This document shows positions 8,651-17,798 of a DNA stretch of 64,000 nucleotides, piece by piece; within the stretch, counting starts at the first letter, position 1; each line of letters starts with the position of its first letter. The notes below the pieces were generated by a model that saw only the letters and a list, made by a program, of their open reading frames with translations, searched no databases and had not been told where the DNA came from. The stretch is from Streptomyces albipurpureus (lineage in GTDB: Bacteria; Actinomycetota; Actinomycetes; Streptomycetales; Streptomycetaceae), in assembly GCF_023701525.1 (NCBI RefSeq), contig NZ_JAMQAW010000024.1, positions 56,870-120,869 on the forward strand, written 5' to 3'. Position numbers and translations under genes: made by a program.

Positions 8651-10219
8651 GGTCGATGGGCCCCTGCGCCCTCGGGCCGGGGCCCATGGCATGGGAAACC
8701 AGTGCTGTGTGAACGCACTACCGCCACCGCGGTGGGGGAGCTCAGGCCAACCCCGCGATGAGATCGATGTTCAAGAGCCGGCGATGGACCGGCACGGCCA
8801 GGATCGATGCCGACGCGGTGCTGAAACCCCGCGTGGCAGCCGGCTGACGGCCCGCCAACTGGGCCCGCGAACCGGCCTGGGAGATGAGCAGGCATAGCTC
8901 CCGCGCCCCACCGATACGGTCGCCGAGAGCACCGTGGGGCCCGCCAGGTTCGATGTGCCCGTCTGCGCCACACCCCGACTGCCGTCCGTATCGCACCCGC
9001 CGCCTGTTGAGTGACGCGCTCCAGGCCCGCGAGGACAAGATCGCCGCCACCGTTCACCGACCGCGGCCCGCACACGTTCGCCGATCGGGAGCCCGCCCGC
9101 CCGCCGACGCCGTTACGCCCGTACGCCTTTGAAGTGATGGGCCAGAGGTCTCCGCCCCTGCGAAGCGCGGAGGGGAAGCGCCATCGTCGATCGAGAGTCC
9201 GTGGCAGCCCAAGGAGCCGATACGCCGGGGACGCCCCCTTGGGCAGCAGGCGGGCGGCCTTGCCGAGCCCGGCTGCGTCCGCTGGCGTCCAAGCCGGCCA
9301 CGAGCGGGTGGGCTGGCGGGCCGGAGCCGCCGGAACGGGTTCGACACGAGCCTCCGGTCCGTGTTCCGGTACCTCCGGTCGCCGTCGATCACGCTTCGGG
9401 GGCCCTGACCCCGGGGTATAGGCCGTGCGCCCCACCGTCCAGGGCGCGGATGCCGCCGCTCAGTGGCCTGGTCCTTACCTACGGTCGCCGTGCCACCCGG
9501 GCCGACTGGAAGCCCGTCGGCCGGCCGACGGTGGCCGGTATCGATGGCGGAGAAGGGCCCTGTGCGCCTGTCCGTACCCCTCTTTACGCAAGACCCTTTC
9601 GTACCCGGTCTGCGGCATTGTGAATTGCAGGCCACCAAGGCCCGGTCGGTTCTATGGAGCATGCACGTGCGTTCCGGCTTGTTTTGATGGGTCCAGCGGT
9701 CCCATCGATGAGCTCTCCCGTGGATTGGGGTGATGTTTCCAGAACACATCGAACGGCCGGATCGATGGACCCTCGGTTCGGTTCCGGCCATTTACGGAGT
9801 GGGTGATTGTGATAACAGCTCATTCCGCTACCCGAGATGGCAACTTTCAATCAACCGCTCGCAGCGGGAGCGGTTCGGACGGGCTTGTACGGCTTCCGTC
9901 GGCGGGGCGCTCCAGAGGTTTTGACGCCGTTTCCACAAATGAAAGAACGTTGTATTTACTCGCGCTCAACGGGAATTTGCAGCACTCGATGACAGGGGTG
10001 CCCGATCCGGTTGCCGCAGTTGGCCGGGCCGTCCACGGCGTGGGTGCGGCTCGGGTCGAAGGGGCGCTCCGGGGCCGTTCGGAGTGTTCGCGTCAGCGAT
10101 GGGTGGCCTGGGGCTTCACTCCAGGGGCCGGGCTGAGCACCTGGGGGCCAGGGGACCTCGGCATACCGCGCACCGGGCCGACCGGCCCGTGCGACGCGGT
10201 GCTCGGTTCCCGGTGGCGC
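8651..10219. other. 1.6-kb stretch without a convincing gene
   Basis: Frames on both strands are Arg/Pro/Gly-rich and lack family features. The minus-strand frame 8742-9050 has a short protein-like stretch (GARELCLLISQAG, then ASILAVPVHRRLLNIDLIAGLA) and could be the remnant of a decayed gene. An AT-richer zone at about 9730-9960 looks like upstream control DNA. Nothing else is supported. Confidence 0.35.
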
Positions 10220-10888
10220 TCACTTCTCGGCGATGGCCGCGAACTGAACCCTCAGTCCGTCGATGATCGCCCGCAGACCCGTTTCGAAGGCCCCTTCGTC
10301 CACCTGCTCCTGGCGCTCGGCGAGCAGATGCGCCTGGCCCAGATGCGGATAGTCCGTCGGGTCGTACGCCGCCTGATCGTCGACGAAACCCCGGGCGAAG
10401 GAGCCCAGCGCCGAGCCGGTGACGAAGTACCGCATCAGTGCGCCGATGGAGGTCGCCTGCGCGGGGGGCCAACCCGCGCGGACCATGGCGCCGAAGACGG
10501 CGTCGGCCACCCGCAACCCAGCGGGCCGGCGACCGGGCCCCAACGCGAGCACCGGAACGATATGGGGGTGGGCCTTGAGCGTCGCACGGTAGGCGACGCC
10601 CCAGTCGTGCAGTGCGGTGTCCCAGCCCCAGTCGCCGGATTCCGGGTGCGCCCCGGCGTCGAACATCGACAGGTCGACCTGTGCCTGGACGGCGTCGGCG
10701 ACCGCCTCAAGGATCTCGTCCTTGGTGCGGAAGTGGTTGTAGAGGGAGGGGCCGCTCACTCCCAACTCGGCTGCCAGTCGGCGGGTGGAGATCGCCTCCA
10801 CACCCTCGGCATCGATCAGTACGCCCGCTGTCTCGATGATGCGTTCTCTGCTGAGGAGGGGCTTCCGCGGTCGGGCCATGCGGCACAT
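10220..10888 (-). CDS. TetR-family regulator with TetR_C-type C-terminus
   Basis: A 222-residue regulator. The DNA-binding domain is at about residues 12-58 (RERIIETAGVLIDAEGVEAISTRRLAAELGVSGPSLYNHFRTKDEIL). The C-terminal part (about 80-215) has the layout of tetracycline-repressor-type ligand domains (ALHDWGVAYRATLKAHPHIVPVLA). GGCAGG precedes the ATG at 10888; MARPRK at 10879 is an alternative start. It is divergent from a second TetR gene 200 bp away. No efflux pump or catabolic gene is adjacent, so the target is unknown. Confidence 0.85.
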   Translation of the reverse strand: MCRMARPRKPLLSRERIIETAGVLIDAEGVEAISTRRLAAELGVSGPSLYNHFRTKDEILEAVADAVQAQVDLSMFDAGAHPESGDWGWDTALHDWGVAYRATLKAHPHIVPVLALGPGRRPAGLRVADAVFGAMVRAGWPPAQATSIGALMRYFVTGSALGSFARGFVDDQAAYDPTDYPHLGQAHLLAERQEQVDEGAFETGLRAIIDGLRVQFAAIAEK

Positions 10889-11026
10889 CGTAGGGCCTGC
10901 CGCGGAGGGAACCAGCGCCGCTCACGCCGGTGGGGGGAAGCCGGGCCGGCCGACGAGGCACCAACCACTTCCGGGTGTGTTCTGGCTCGATATCGCTGAC
11001 CAAGATGTGGGTCGGCAAGCTCTCGT

Positions 11027-11043
11027 CAAGCGCTAAGCGCTTG
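11027..11043. promoter_or_regulatory. 17-bp palindrome CAAGCGCTAAGCGCTTG, operator candidate
   Basis: Perfect 8-bp arms around a central A, 48 bp before the TetR start at 11091 and about 140 bp from the divergent TetR gene. Half-sites of the form AGCGCTTGCT are known at fatty-acid and CoA-ester-type TetR repressors of actinobacteria; assignment to the 11091 gene is inference. Confidence 0.55.
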
Positions 11044-11090
11044 CTCACCCGTGAGGGTATGGTTTCCTCCTGCGGAACAGGAAAGGGCGT

Positions 11091-11738
11091 GTGATGACTG
11101 CGGCCGACGACATGACCTGCGAGGACGTGCCATGGGGCGAGGTTTCACCCGAGGCGGCAAGGAAGTTGCTCATCGCCGCCGTAGAGGCCTTCGCTGAGCG
11201 CGGCTACCACGCCACGACGACCCGCGATATCGCCGGCCGGGCTGGAATGAGCCCTGCCGCCCTCTATATCCACTACAAGACCAAGGAAGAGCTGCTCCAC
11301 CGCATCAGCCGGATCGGGCACGACCGGGCACTGCGGATCCTTTCCGTCGCCGCCGAGCGGGAGGGAACACCAGGGGAGCGGCTCGCCGGTGCGGTCAGTT
11401 CCTTTGTCCGCTGGCATGCCGGACGCCATGACACCGCCCGGGTGGTGCAGTACGAACTCGACGCCCTCTCACCGGAGCACCGCACGGAGATCGTGGAGCT
11501 GCGCCGCCGCAGCGATGCCGTCATCCGAGGCATCCTGCGGGACGGCGTGGAGTCCGGGGACTTCGATGTGCCCGATGTGCCGGGTACCACACTCGCGGTC
11601 CTCTCGCTCTGCGTCGACGTGGCGCGCTGGTTCAACACCAGGGGGCATCGAACCCCCGATGAGGTGGGCGAACTCTACGCGGGTCTCGTCCTGCGCATGG
11701 TGTCGGCACGGTCTTCGTCCGGCGACGGCCGGGACTGA
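11091..11738 (+). CDS. TetR-family regulator, acyl-CoA-metabolism type
   Basis: A 215-residue regulator starting GTG-ATG (11091/11094) after AGGAAAGGG. The helix-turn-helix is at about residues 25-70 (LIAAVEAFAERGYHATTTRDIAGRAGMSPAALYIHYKTKEELL). The C-terminal domain (about 75-205) resembles the KstR2/FadR-like group that responds to CoA esters (VRWHAGRHDTARVVQYELDAL). The nearby palindrome at 11027 fits autoregulation. A MaoC dehydratase gene 1.5 kb downstream on the other strand is a plausible target but is separated by two unrelated genes. Confidence 0.85.
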   Translation: MMTAADDMTCEDVPWGEVSPEAARKLLIAAVEAFAERGYHATTTRDIAGRAGMSPAALYIHYKTKEELLHRISRIGHDRALRILSVAAEREGTPGERLAGAVSSFVRWHAGRHDTARVVQYELDALSPEHRTEIVELRRRSDAVIRGILRDGVESGDFDVPDVPGTTLAVLSLCVDVARWFNTRGHRTPDEVGELYAGLVLRMVSARSSSGDGRD

Positions 11739-11785
11739 TCGACGCGGGCCCCTGGTCCACCGGTTGACGAGCGGGTAGTGCGGTG

Positions 11786-11825
11786 AAGGGGAGAGCCCCG
11801 GCCCAGGGGCCGGGGCTCTCCCCTT
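11786..11825. terminator. 18-bp perfect hairpin, bidirectional terminator
   Basis: Arms AAGGGGAGAGCCCCGGCC and its exact complement are separated by four bases. It lies between the convergent TetR gene and the DUF4287 gene and ends both transcripts. Confidence 0.85.
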
Positions 11826-11884
11826 GCTGGGGGATGCGGGGGGTACGCGCTCGGGCGTACCCGCAGCCGGCCCGCGGGCGCGGC

Positions 11885-12097
11885 TCACTTGCCGCTGTCC
11901 TCGGCGAGGGTATGGGCCACCAGGGCGCTGGCGTGGCCGTGCCCGAGTCCGTGTTCGGCCTTGAGCCAGGAGACGAGCTCCATGTGCTTGGTCAGGGGCG
12001 AGGCGCGGATGAGGTCTTTCCACTCCGCGATGGGGCGGCCGTACTTCTTCTCGATGGAGGGGAAGTAGCTGGCAGGGCCCTTCACAGTGTCCTTCAT
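11885..12097 (-). CDS. DUF4287 domain protein, 70 residues
   Basis: A small soluble protein: KGPASYFPSIEKKYGRPIAEWKDLIRAS, then ELVSWLKAEHGLGHGHASALVAH. This is the whole DUF4287 pattern (helical, with a conserved GHGHA motif). The domain is common in bacteria as a stand-alone gene or fused to DUF5655; its function is unknown. It lies about 80 bp after the DUF998 gene on the same strand and may be cotranscribed with it. Confidence 0.85.
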   Translation of the reverse strand: MKDTVKGPASYFPSIEKKYGRPIAEWKDLIRASPLTKHMELVSWLKAEHGLGHGHASALVAHTLAEDSGK

Positions 12098-12176
12098 GGT
12101 GGCAAGTGTCCTATCTATCCGGTCCAGCTGTCCGGCTGGTCCATCTGAACATGGGTGATCTTGAGGTGATGAGTCG

Positions 12177-12881
12177 CTAGGAGCGGGGAGAGCGTCCGTC
12201 GTTGGGGCTCGACTGCCGGGGCCCAGCCGCCAGCCGGACGGCTGTCGCGGTGAGCCAGATGAGGCCGAGGCCCGCTCCCGCGGTGAAGGCCAGCACGCTG
12301 GCCGCGGAGGCCATGAAGCCCGCGAGCACCGCCACCGGCATCAGGCGGCAGGCCAGGGCCCAGCCTCGCTCCTGCTGGGCTGCGAAGTGCCGGGCCAGGA
12401 CGAGGAACGCGGCGCACAGGGCGAGGAAGCCCACCATGCCGCCGAGCATATGGATGGCGCCATCGGTGCTGATCGATGCGGCCGGGGCCTCGGCGGCATC
12501 GGCGGGGAACCCCGCTCCGGCATCGGCCGGAAACACCGCGCTCACCAGGAACGAGAGGCCGAACACGCCCACCAGCCAGGGTGCCCAGGTGCCCGCGGGG
12601 CCGTCGCGCAATGTCCGTCGCATCCCGATCGCACCGGCGATGACCAGGGCCCCGGTCAGCGCGAAGCTGGTCATCTGGATCCAACCCAGGTCGCCGATGC
12701 TGAGCTGGCTGATGGCATTGCGGGTGAAGTCGAAGCCGTCGCGTGTCAGGCCCTGGATCAGCCCCACTCCGAGGAAGAGCGGCCCTGCCGCGGCGCCGGC
12801 GAACACCAGGCGCCGTGTCCGCCGCGCGGCCGGGGCGGCGGCTTGGGCGCTGCTGATCGGGGCGGTGAGTGTGTGGGTCAT
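12177..12881 (-). CDS. DUF998 integral membrane protein
   Basis: A 234-residue protein with six predicted membrane helices. The DUF998 features are FTRNAISQLSIGDLGWIQ after the first helix and a histidine-containing helix (IHMLGGMVGFLALCAAFLVLARHF) near residue 145. A short Pro/Ser tail follows. Members are hypothetical membrane proteins, sometimes near stress genes. An in-frame extension on an overlapping frame (12115-13011) is very Arg/Pro-rich and was not used. Confidence 0.8.
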   Translation of the reverse strand: MTHTLTAPISSAQAAAPAARRTRRLVFAGAAAGPLFLGVGLIQGLTRDGFDFTRNAISQLSIGDLGWIQMTSFALTGALVIAGAIGMRRTLRDGPAGTWAPWLVGVFGLSFLVSAVFPADAGAGFPADAAEAPAASISTDGAIHMLGGMVGFLALCAAFLVLARHFAAQQERGWALACRLMPVAVLAGFMASAASVLAFTAGAGLGLIWLTATAVRLAAGPRQSSPNDGRSPRS

Positions 12882-13092
12882 CAGGGTCCCTTCCCTCGCT
12901 CGCGGTGCTCCGACCTCGGCGCCAGGGCGCCCACGGCACTGCGGTGTTGTCGCGGGTATGACCAGGGGGAAGGGGCGGAGTCATCGATTGCCCAGGGGTG
13001 ACCTGGGTCACATGTGACCTGTCCTGGGGAACAGTGGCTGGCGCCGACGCGGGTACCTCGGGCTCAGGGCGGTCGCACCGTCCGTGCGGCGC

Positions 13093-13554
13093 CTAGAAGT
13101 AGTAGCGAGTGACCGAGTCGGCCACACACACCGGCTTCTCGCCGCCCTCGCGCTCGACCGTGACCCGCGCGGTCACCTGCACCCCACCGCCGGCCTCCGA
13201 GACGCTCTGGAGGGTCACTGTCGCCCGCAGTCTCGACCCCACCGGCACGGGGGCGGGGAAGCGTACCTTCTCGGTCCCGTAGTTGAGGCCCATCCTCATG
13301 CCCTCGACCCGCATCACCTGGGGGATGAAGACCGGAAGCAGCGAGAGGGTCAGATAGCCGTGGGCGATGGTCGACCCGAACGGGCCATCGGCGGCCCGGG
13401 CCGGATCCACGTGAATCCACTGGTGGTCGCCGGTCGCGTCGGCGAAGAGGTCGACGCGCTTCTGGTCGATCTCCAGCCAGTCGCTCTGCCCCAGCGGTTC
13501 ACCGACCGCGGCGCTCAGCTCGTTCGGGGAGGTGAAGATCCTCGGCTCGGCCAT
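13093..13554 (-). CDS. MaoC-family (R)-enoyl-CoA hydratase-like protein
   Basis: A 153-residue single hot-dog-fold protein. The MaoC signature is present: DQKRVDLFADATGDHQWIHVDPARA (catalytic Asp and His) and then FGSTIAHGYLTLSLLPVF. The family hydrates trans-2-enoyl-CoA or acts in related acyl-CoA chemistry. I placed the start at the ATG at 13554 (MAEPRIF), which has AGGGA about 9 bp upstream; the upstream frame extension has no domain. Possible target of the TetR protein at 11091. Confidence 0.88.
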   Translation of the reverse strand: MAEPRIFTSPNELSAAVGEPLGQSDWLEIDQKRVDLFADATGDHQWIHVDPARAADGPFGSTIAHGYLTLSLLPVFIPQVMRVEGMRMGLNYGTEKVRFPAPVPVGSRLRATVTLQSVSEAGGGVQVTARVTVEREGGEKPVCVADSVTRYYF

Positions 13555-14096
13555 CGCTGGTCCCTGCCTTTCACACATCTGGCTCCCGGGGGAGCCCGGT
13601 CCGGAGCCCCACCGTACAGAAGCCTCCGATCCGTCGAAATCGCTTGGTGATACAGCGTCAGAAAGAGCAGCCTCCGCTCCCCTCGAATGCCTGGCTCCGG
13701 GGGCATGGCCTGCGTGGACGCGCTTGGCCACCGGCTCCGTCACCGGCCGCGCCGCCCGTGTCGCCGCATTCGTCCTGCCCGAGTGTTCGACCCGCCAGAA
13801 GGCCACCCCTGCAAACGGCACCACGAAGCCGGGCGGCCGGACCGGGCCGCGGCGGTCGGTCCTGAGCCGATCGGCTTCCGAGCGGTCACCTCCGTACTCG
13901 GTGGCGCGGGTAGGGGCGGGGAGCCCGATCGCGATGATCCGCAGCGCTGCGGCAGCGGGGCCTCCCCTTGCCCTGCCGCTCGGCCGACCAGAGATCGAGG
14001 AGTGGGGCCCGCTCGGCTGAGGCAGGGCCCGGCGGCCCGCTCACGGGCCCGGCCCTGAGGTTTTCTCCGCCGAAGGAGGACCAGTAGGGTCACGGG
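13555..14096. other. Intergenic region between maoC-like gene and soxR
   Basis: 540 bp between divergent genes. Frames on both strands are Arg/Pro-rich shadows; no gene or RNA is supported. Promoters for both neighbours must lie at its ends. Confidence 0.35.
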
Positions 14097-14573
14097 GTGC
14101 CACCGTTTCCCGAGACCACCCAAGAGCTGACCGTCGGCCAACTGTCACAGCGCAGCGGCGCCGCCGTGTCCGCACTGCACTTCTATGAGTCCAAAGGCCT
14201 CATCAGCAGCCGTAGGACCTCCGGGAATCAGCGGCGGTACAGCAGGGACACCCTGCGCAGGGTGGCGTTCGTCCGTGCTGCGCAGCGGGTCGGAATCCCG
14301 CTGGCGACGATCCGGGACGCGCTCGCCGAACTGCCCGAGGAGCGGACCCCGGACCGTGATGATTGGGCGCGTCTGTCCCAGGCGTGGCGCGGTGAACTGG
14401 ACACGCGCATCAAGCAGTTGGCGCGACTGCGTGACCATCTGACCGACTGCATCGGCTGTGGCTGCCTCTCCTTGGAGAACTGCGTCCTCTCCAATCCGGA
14501 CGACACCTTCGGTCAGAAGATGGCGGGTTCACGTCTGCTACCCGTGCGCCGTTCCGTCGAGAGCTCCGAGTGA
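14097..14573 (+). CDS. soxR: SoxR redox-sensing MerR-family activator
   Basis: A 158-residue MerR-family protein beginning with GTG. The N-terminal helix-turn-helix and wing (residues about 12-60: VGQLSQRSGAAVSALHFYESKGLISSRRTSGNQRRY) are followed by the dimerisation helix and the [2Fe-2S] cluster motif CIGCGCLSLENC (C-x2-C-x-C-x5-C) near residue 117. In Streptomyces SoxR senses redox-active secondary metabolites and activates oxidoreductase and pump genes; no SoxR target is adjacent here. The following gene is convergent. Confidence 0.95.
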   Translation: MPPFPETTQELTVGQLSQRSGAAVSALHFYESKGLISSRRTSGNQRRYSRDTLRRVAFVRAAQRVGIPLATIRDALAELPEERTPDRDDWARLSQAWRGELDTRIKQLARLRDHLTDCIGCGCLSLENCVLSNPDDTFGQKMAGSRLLPVRRSVESSE

Positions 14574-14732
14574 GCTCCCGACGGTCGCTGCTCCCAGCGT
14601 GGCGGGAGCCGTACGCGATCGCCCGCCTCCCCGTCCCGGAGAGCGCCCTCGCCCGCGCATGACGCTGCCTCGCCGCCCTGTGAGGCTCCGCGCGGATATC
14701 TCACGGTGTGGGATGACGTGACGTGACGGAGA

Positions 14733-14767
14733 GGGGGCGGGGCCACCACCCCGTGCGGCCCGCCCCC
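14733..14767. terminator. GC hairpin between convergent soxR and hypothetical gene
   Basis: GGGGGCGGGGCC pairs with GGCCCGCCCCC across a short loop. Position between two convergent stops supports a bidirectional terminator. Confidence 0.6.
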
Positions 14768-14773
14768 GCGCCC

Positions 14774-15385
14774 TCAGGCCACCGATGCCAGTTCCACGCG
14801 CCCTGCCGTTTTGGCCGCGGCCACGGCCTCGGATGTCAGCACCGGCCGGGGCACCACGATCCCGCAACCCAGGCAGACCGGTCCGCTCAACGGTTCGTGC
14901 GCGAGATCCTGCCGCCATACGATCTCGGTCGCCTCGCAGACCGGGCAGGCCGCACCGGGCTCTTCGCCCAGTGCCGAGATCAACCGGTGGAGTACCTCGT
15001 CCAGTGGTGCGGCGGGGTGAATGGTGGGCCTGTCGCAGCGCGCGACACCGTGTCCGCCCCAGGTCCGTCGGTGCCAGTCATCGAACGACGACGGCCGGCG
15101 CAGCCCATCGTGCTTCTCCCGTTTGCGCCGATCCGCGAAACTCTCCTCGTACGCGAGCCAGACGGCCCGCGCCCGCTCCAGTTCTTCGAGCGCGGCCACC
15201 AGCCGCGCCGGGTCAGGAGCCCGGTCCTCGGGCTCGATACCGTACCGGGCACATAGGTGATCCCAAGTCGCCCGGTGCCCATAAGGGGCAAACCGCTCTA
15301 GGCACTTGCGCAGTGAGTAGCGACGAAGCGCCAGATCACATCGCGCATCGCGCACCTGTCTCGCAAGACTCCGGAAACCGGCCAT
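14774..15385 (-). CDS. Conserved hypothetical protein with C-terminal CxxC pair
   Basis: A 203-residue protein when started at the ATG at 15385 (MAGFRSLARQVRDARCDLALRRYSL). The N-terminal half is helical and basic (RKCLERFAPYGHRATWDHLCARYGI). The C-terminal quarter holds a probable zinc ribbon, CPVCEATEIVW and PVCLGCGIVV. I recall similar streptomycete proteins but no function. It is convergent with soxR and apparently monocistronic. Confidence 0.65.
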   Translation of the reverse strand: MAGFRSLARQVRDARCDLALRRYSLRKCLERFAPYGHRATWDHLCARYGIEPEDRAPDPARLVAALEELERARAVWLAYEESFADRRKREKHDGLRRPSSFDDWHRRTWGGHGVARCDRPTIHPAAPLDEVLHRLISALGEEPGAACPVCEATEIVWRQDLAHEPLSGPVCLGCGIVVPRPVLTSEAVAAAKTAGRVELASVA

Positions 15386-15935
15386 GCACTGCCACCTCCG
15401 TCGCTGGTACATCGGCGTTGGTGTATGGACGTACGACTGCCCGATCTGGCTCCATCGAAAATCCGATGGAGCCCATTAATGAAACGTTCCTACGGTGGTG
15501 AGTGGGGTCGCACCTGCGCCGATGTCTTTGCATCCCTCCCGCCTCGGAGCCCGCGGCCCCGAATCCACCGTGGGAAGACTGCCTTCTGATGACTGCCCCG
15601 AAAGTCAGCGATCAAGGGATCGAGTTGTGAACGGGCGTCGTTCGCGCGGGTCCGCGGTCAAGCCCCGCCCCGCCGGGCCGGTTGGATCGAGGCGCTTGCC
15701 GGCGCTCGCCGAAGGGTGCGGAACGCCCCGGTCGCCGAGTTCGCCACCGGATGGCCGGCTGTCCCGGTCTGGGTCTGACCGCCTGACCGCCTGACCGCCT
15801 GACCGTTGAGGCGGGCGTCGTCGACCGGGCAGCCGGCGCGGAGCCCTTTGGACCCCTCGTACCGGGCCGCGTTCAGGGTGTCTCGCTGCCGCGCTCCGCA
15901 TCGTCATACGCTGGCTCCTGACCACGGCGCCTGGC
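15386..15935. other. Intergenic region with a short tandem repeat
   Basis: 550 bp without a supported gene. An 8-bp unit TGACCGCC is repeated three times near 15778-15805, followed by a partial copy. No RNA gene is seen. Confidence 0.35.
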
Positions 15936-17282
15936 TCAGGCCCCGATGCGCCCCGCCGAGACCACGATCCGTGCCAACTCCTCATGGCAGATGTCGCTGT
16001 GAGCCCCGGACGGCGGCCCCCCGCGGCGTACCACCGACGATGCGTCCACACTGACGCATCCCGACGGGGGAACTCCCCGCGCCAGTGCCTGCGCCAGGGT
16101 CAGCCGCGCCGATGGGGGCCTGGCGGCCTGGATGCCGTCATAACCGACCGCCCACCAGCGCCGATCCAGGCCGATCGCACCGCGGTCGTCCCCGGCCAGC
16201 CGGGACGCCAGGGGGTAGATCACGCCCAGCGCGCTGTCATGGCGGGAGTGGCAGGCCACCAGCGGCCCGTCGACTCGCTGCTCCATGGTGCGCAGCGCGC
16301 CCGCGTTGTGCGCGGCGTGCGGGAGGCTCGGTGCGAACACATAGTGCGAGAAGGCCCCTTGCAGAAGGGTCACCGACTTCACATTGCGCACCCCGTCCGG
16401 CAGCCCCTTCAGGGCGAAGGAGGCCAATCGTGCGCCCTGGCTGTGGCCCACGAGATGCACCCGCACCCCCGGCCTGTTCTTGGCGAGTTGCCCGAGCAGC
16501 GGCCCGAGCCCCAGCTCGCCGACCGCACCCGCCCGGCGCTTCATCGCGTAGTACGTGGTCTGGCGCAGCAGTTCCTTGGCGCCCTTCCATGTCTTCTGGA
16601 ACCCGTTGCCCAGGGAGTCGATGGAGAGATCCGCGAGGCCGCCGGGCTCCGTCTCGTCCAGTGCCAGGGCGAACAACCGGCACAGGTCGAAGGCGTCCTC
16701 GTAGAGCACGGCGGGCGGGCCCTGCTCGTCCTGGGGGAGATCCACCGTGAAGCAGGTCTCCAGACCTCCGGCGGGGGCTTCGGTCAGCTCCCGCGCCAGT
16801 CGCCCGAACTCTGCGAACGCCTCCCTGGACGAGGGTCGCTCGGCGAGCAACCCCGACAGCCGGGCGATGGTGGCCTCATGCCCCGGGAAGACGGTCCGTA
16901 GGGCTTCTCGGCTGGCGGGGTCCAGTGCCACCGGGTCCGGGATATCGCCGACAGGGTCGAGTTGACCGGGGTACGACTCCGCCCCTGGCGCGGTGAGCGC
17001 CGCCGGGTCGAAGTCGGGGATGGGCTCATCGGCGAACCGCATCGACGGCCAGACCACCCCCGCGTACCCCAACCGTATTCTCGGCCTCAGCAGCGCGGGG
17101 AACGGGGCGAAGAAGGACGAGTACAGCCGGTGGGCCACTGACGGTGAGTTGTTCCAGCCATGGGCGAACAGCACAAGATCGGTGACATCCAGCCGCAGTA
17201 GCCGTTCCCGTTGGGCGGTGTTGACATCGCCGTCCTTGTCGAAGGTGATGTCCTGATAGGGCGCCACGCTCATCCCCGGCAT
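15936..17282 (-). CDS. Alpha/beta-hydrolase-fold protein, lipase-like
   Basis: A 448-residue cytosolic protein. The start at 17282 (MPGMSVAPYQDITF) has GGGGGAGG upstream. It carries VTDLVLFAHGWNNSP (oxyanion-hole region, near residue 35) and VHLVGHSQGARLASFALKG (nucleophile elbow GHSQG, near residue 250), followed by LLQGAFSHYVFAP. This layout is typical of large streptomycete hydrolases sometimes mislabelled as kinases. A C-terminal segment (SGAHSDICHEELARIVVSAG) offers a possible catalytic His. No signal peptide. The substrate is unknown. Confidence 0.75.
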   Translation of the reverse strand: MPGMSVAPYQDITFDKDGDVNTAQRERLLRLDVTDLVLFAHGWNNSPSVAHRLYSSFFAPFPALLRPRIRLGYAGVVWPSMRFADEPIPDFDPAALTAPGAESYPGQLDPVGDIPDPVALDPASREALRTVFPGHEATIARLSGLLAERPSSREAFAEFGRLARELTEAPAGGLETCFTVDLPQDEQGPPAVLYEDAFDLCRLFALALDETEPGGLADLSIDSLGNGFQKTWKGAKELLRQTTYYAMKRRAGAVGELGLGPLLGQLAKNRPGVRVHLVGHSQGARLASFALKGLPDGVRNVKSVTLLQGAFSHYVFAPSLPHAAHNAGALRTMEQRVDGPLVACHSRHDSALGVIYPLASRLAGDDRGAIGLDRRWWAVGYDGIQAARPPSARLTLAQALARGVPPSGCVSVDASSVVRRGGPPSGAHSDICHEELARIVVSAGRIGA

Positions 17283-17798
17283 ACGGTGCCTCCCCCGGTA
17301 CGTCCGCTTCTGTGAGCAGCATCCTGCGTACCGGAGGGAACGGCCATACCTCTGACCGGGACAGTAGGACTCGGCCGAGTCGCTCAGGGCCTGGATGGCG
17401 ACCGCACCTCCCAACCGGCTGCCCGCCCGACCCGGTAGTTCTCTTGGCGGGGTCTCGTCGCCGCTGCTCAGAGCCCATTCGCGGCGGTGGCTCGACGGAG
17501 GTGGACCAGTACGTCGTACGACGGAGCCAGCCGTACCGCCTGGAGCCCATCCGGCCATCCGGCCCCGGTGCCTCGGACCGGACGGGTCCCCGTCGAGTCA
17601 CTTCCGGCAACGACAGACGCCGAGCCCGTATCGAGGTGGTGGTCCCGTGGGGAGACGCGCCCCCACACCGCCTCGGCGCTCGGCCCCTGCCGGTGTGGCC
17701 TGCCTGCTCGTGAACAGGGCGGGCCCCCGGAGGGGGTGGAGTCAGCCCTGCACCTCCGTCGAGCCCGAAACCCCTCTGGACCAGTGCCCCGAGAGGGT
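17283..17798. other. Intergenic region, nothing recognised
   Basis: 516 bp between the hydrolase start and the stop of the NamZ-like gene. Frames on both strands lack domain features. It should contain the hydrolase promoter near 17290-17350. Confidence 0.35.

Noticed and set aside
8581..9435. Minus-strand frame of 284 codons
   Set aside because: Arg/Pro/Gly-rich composition with no domain; overlaps the ABC ATPase end.
9803..10999. Plus-strand frame of 398 codons
   Set aside because: Antisense to the clear TetR gene at 10220-10888; Arg/Gly-rich without features.
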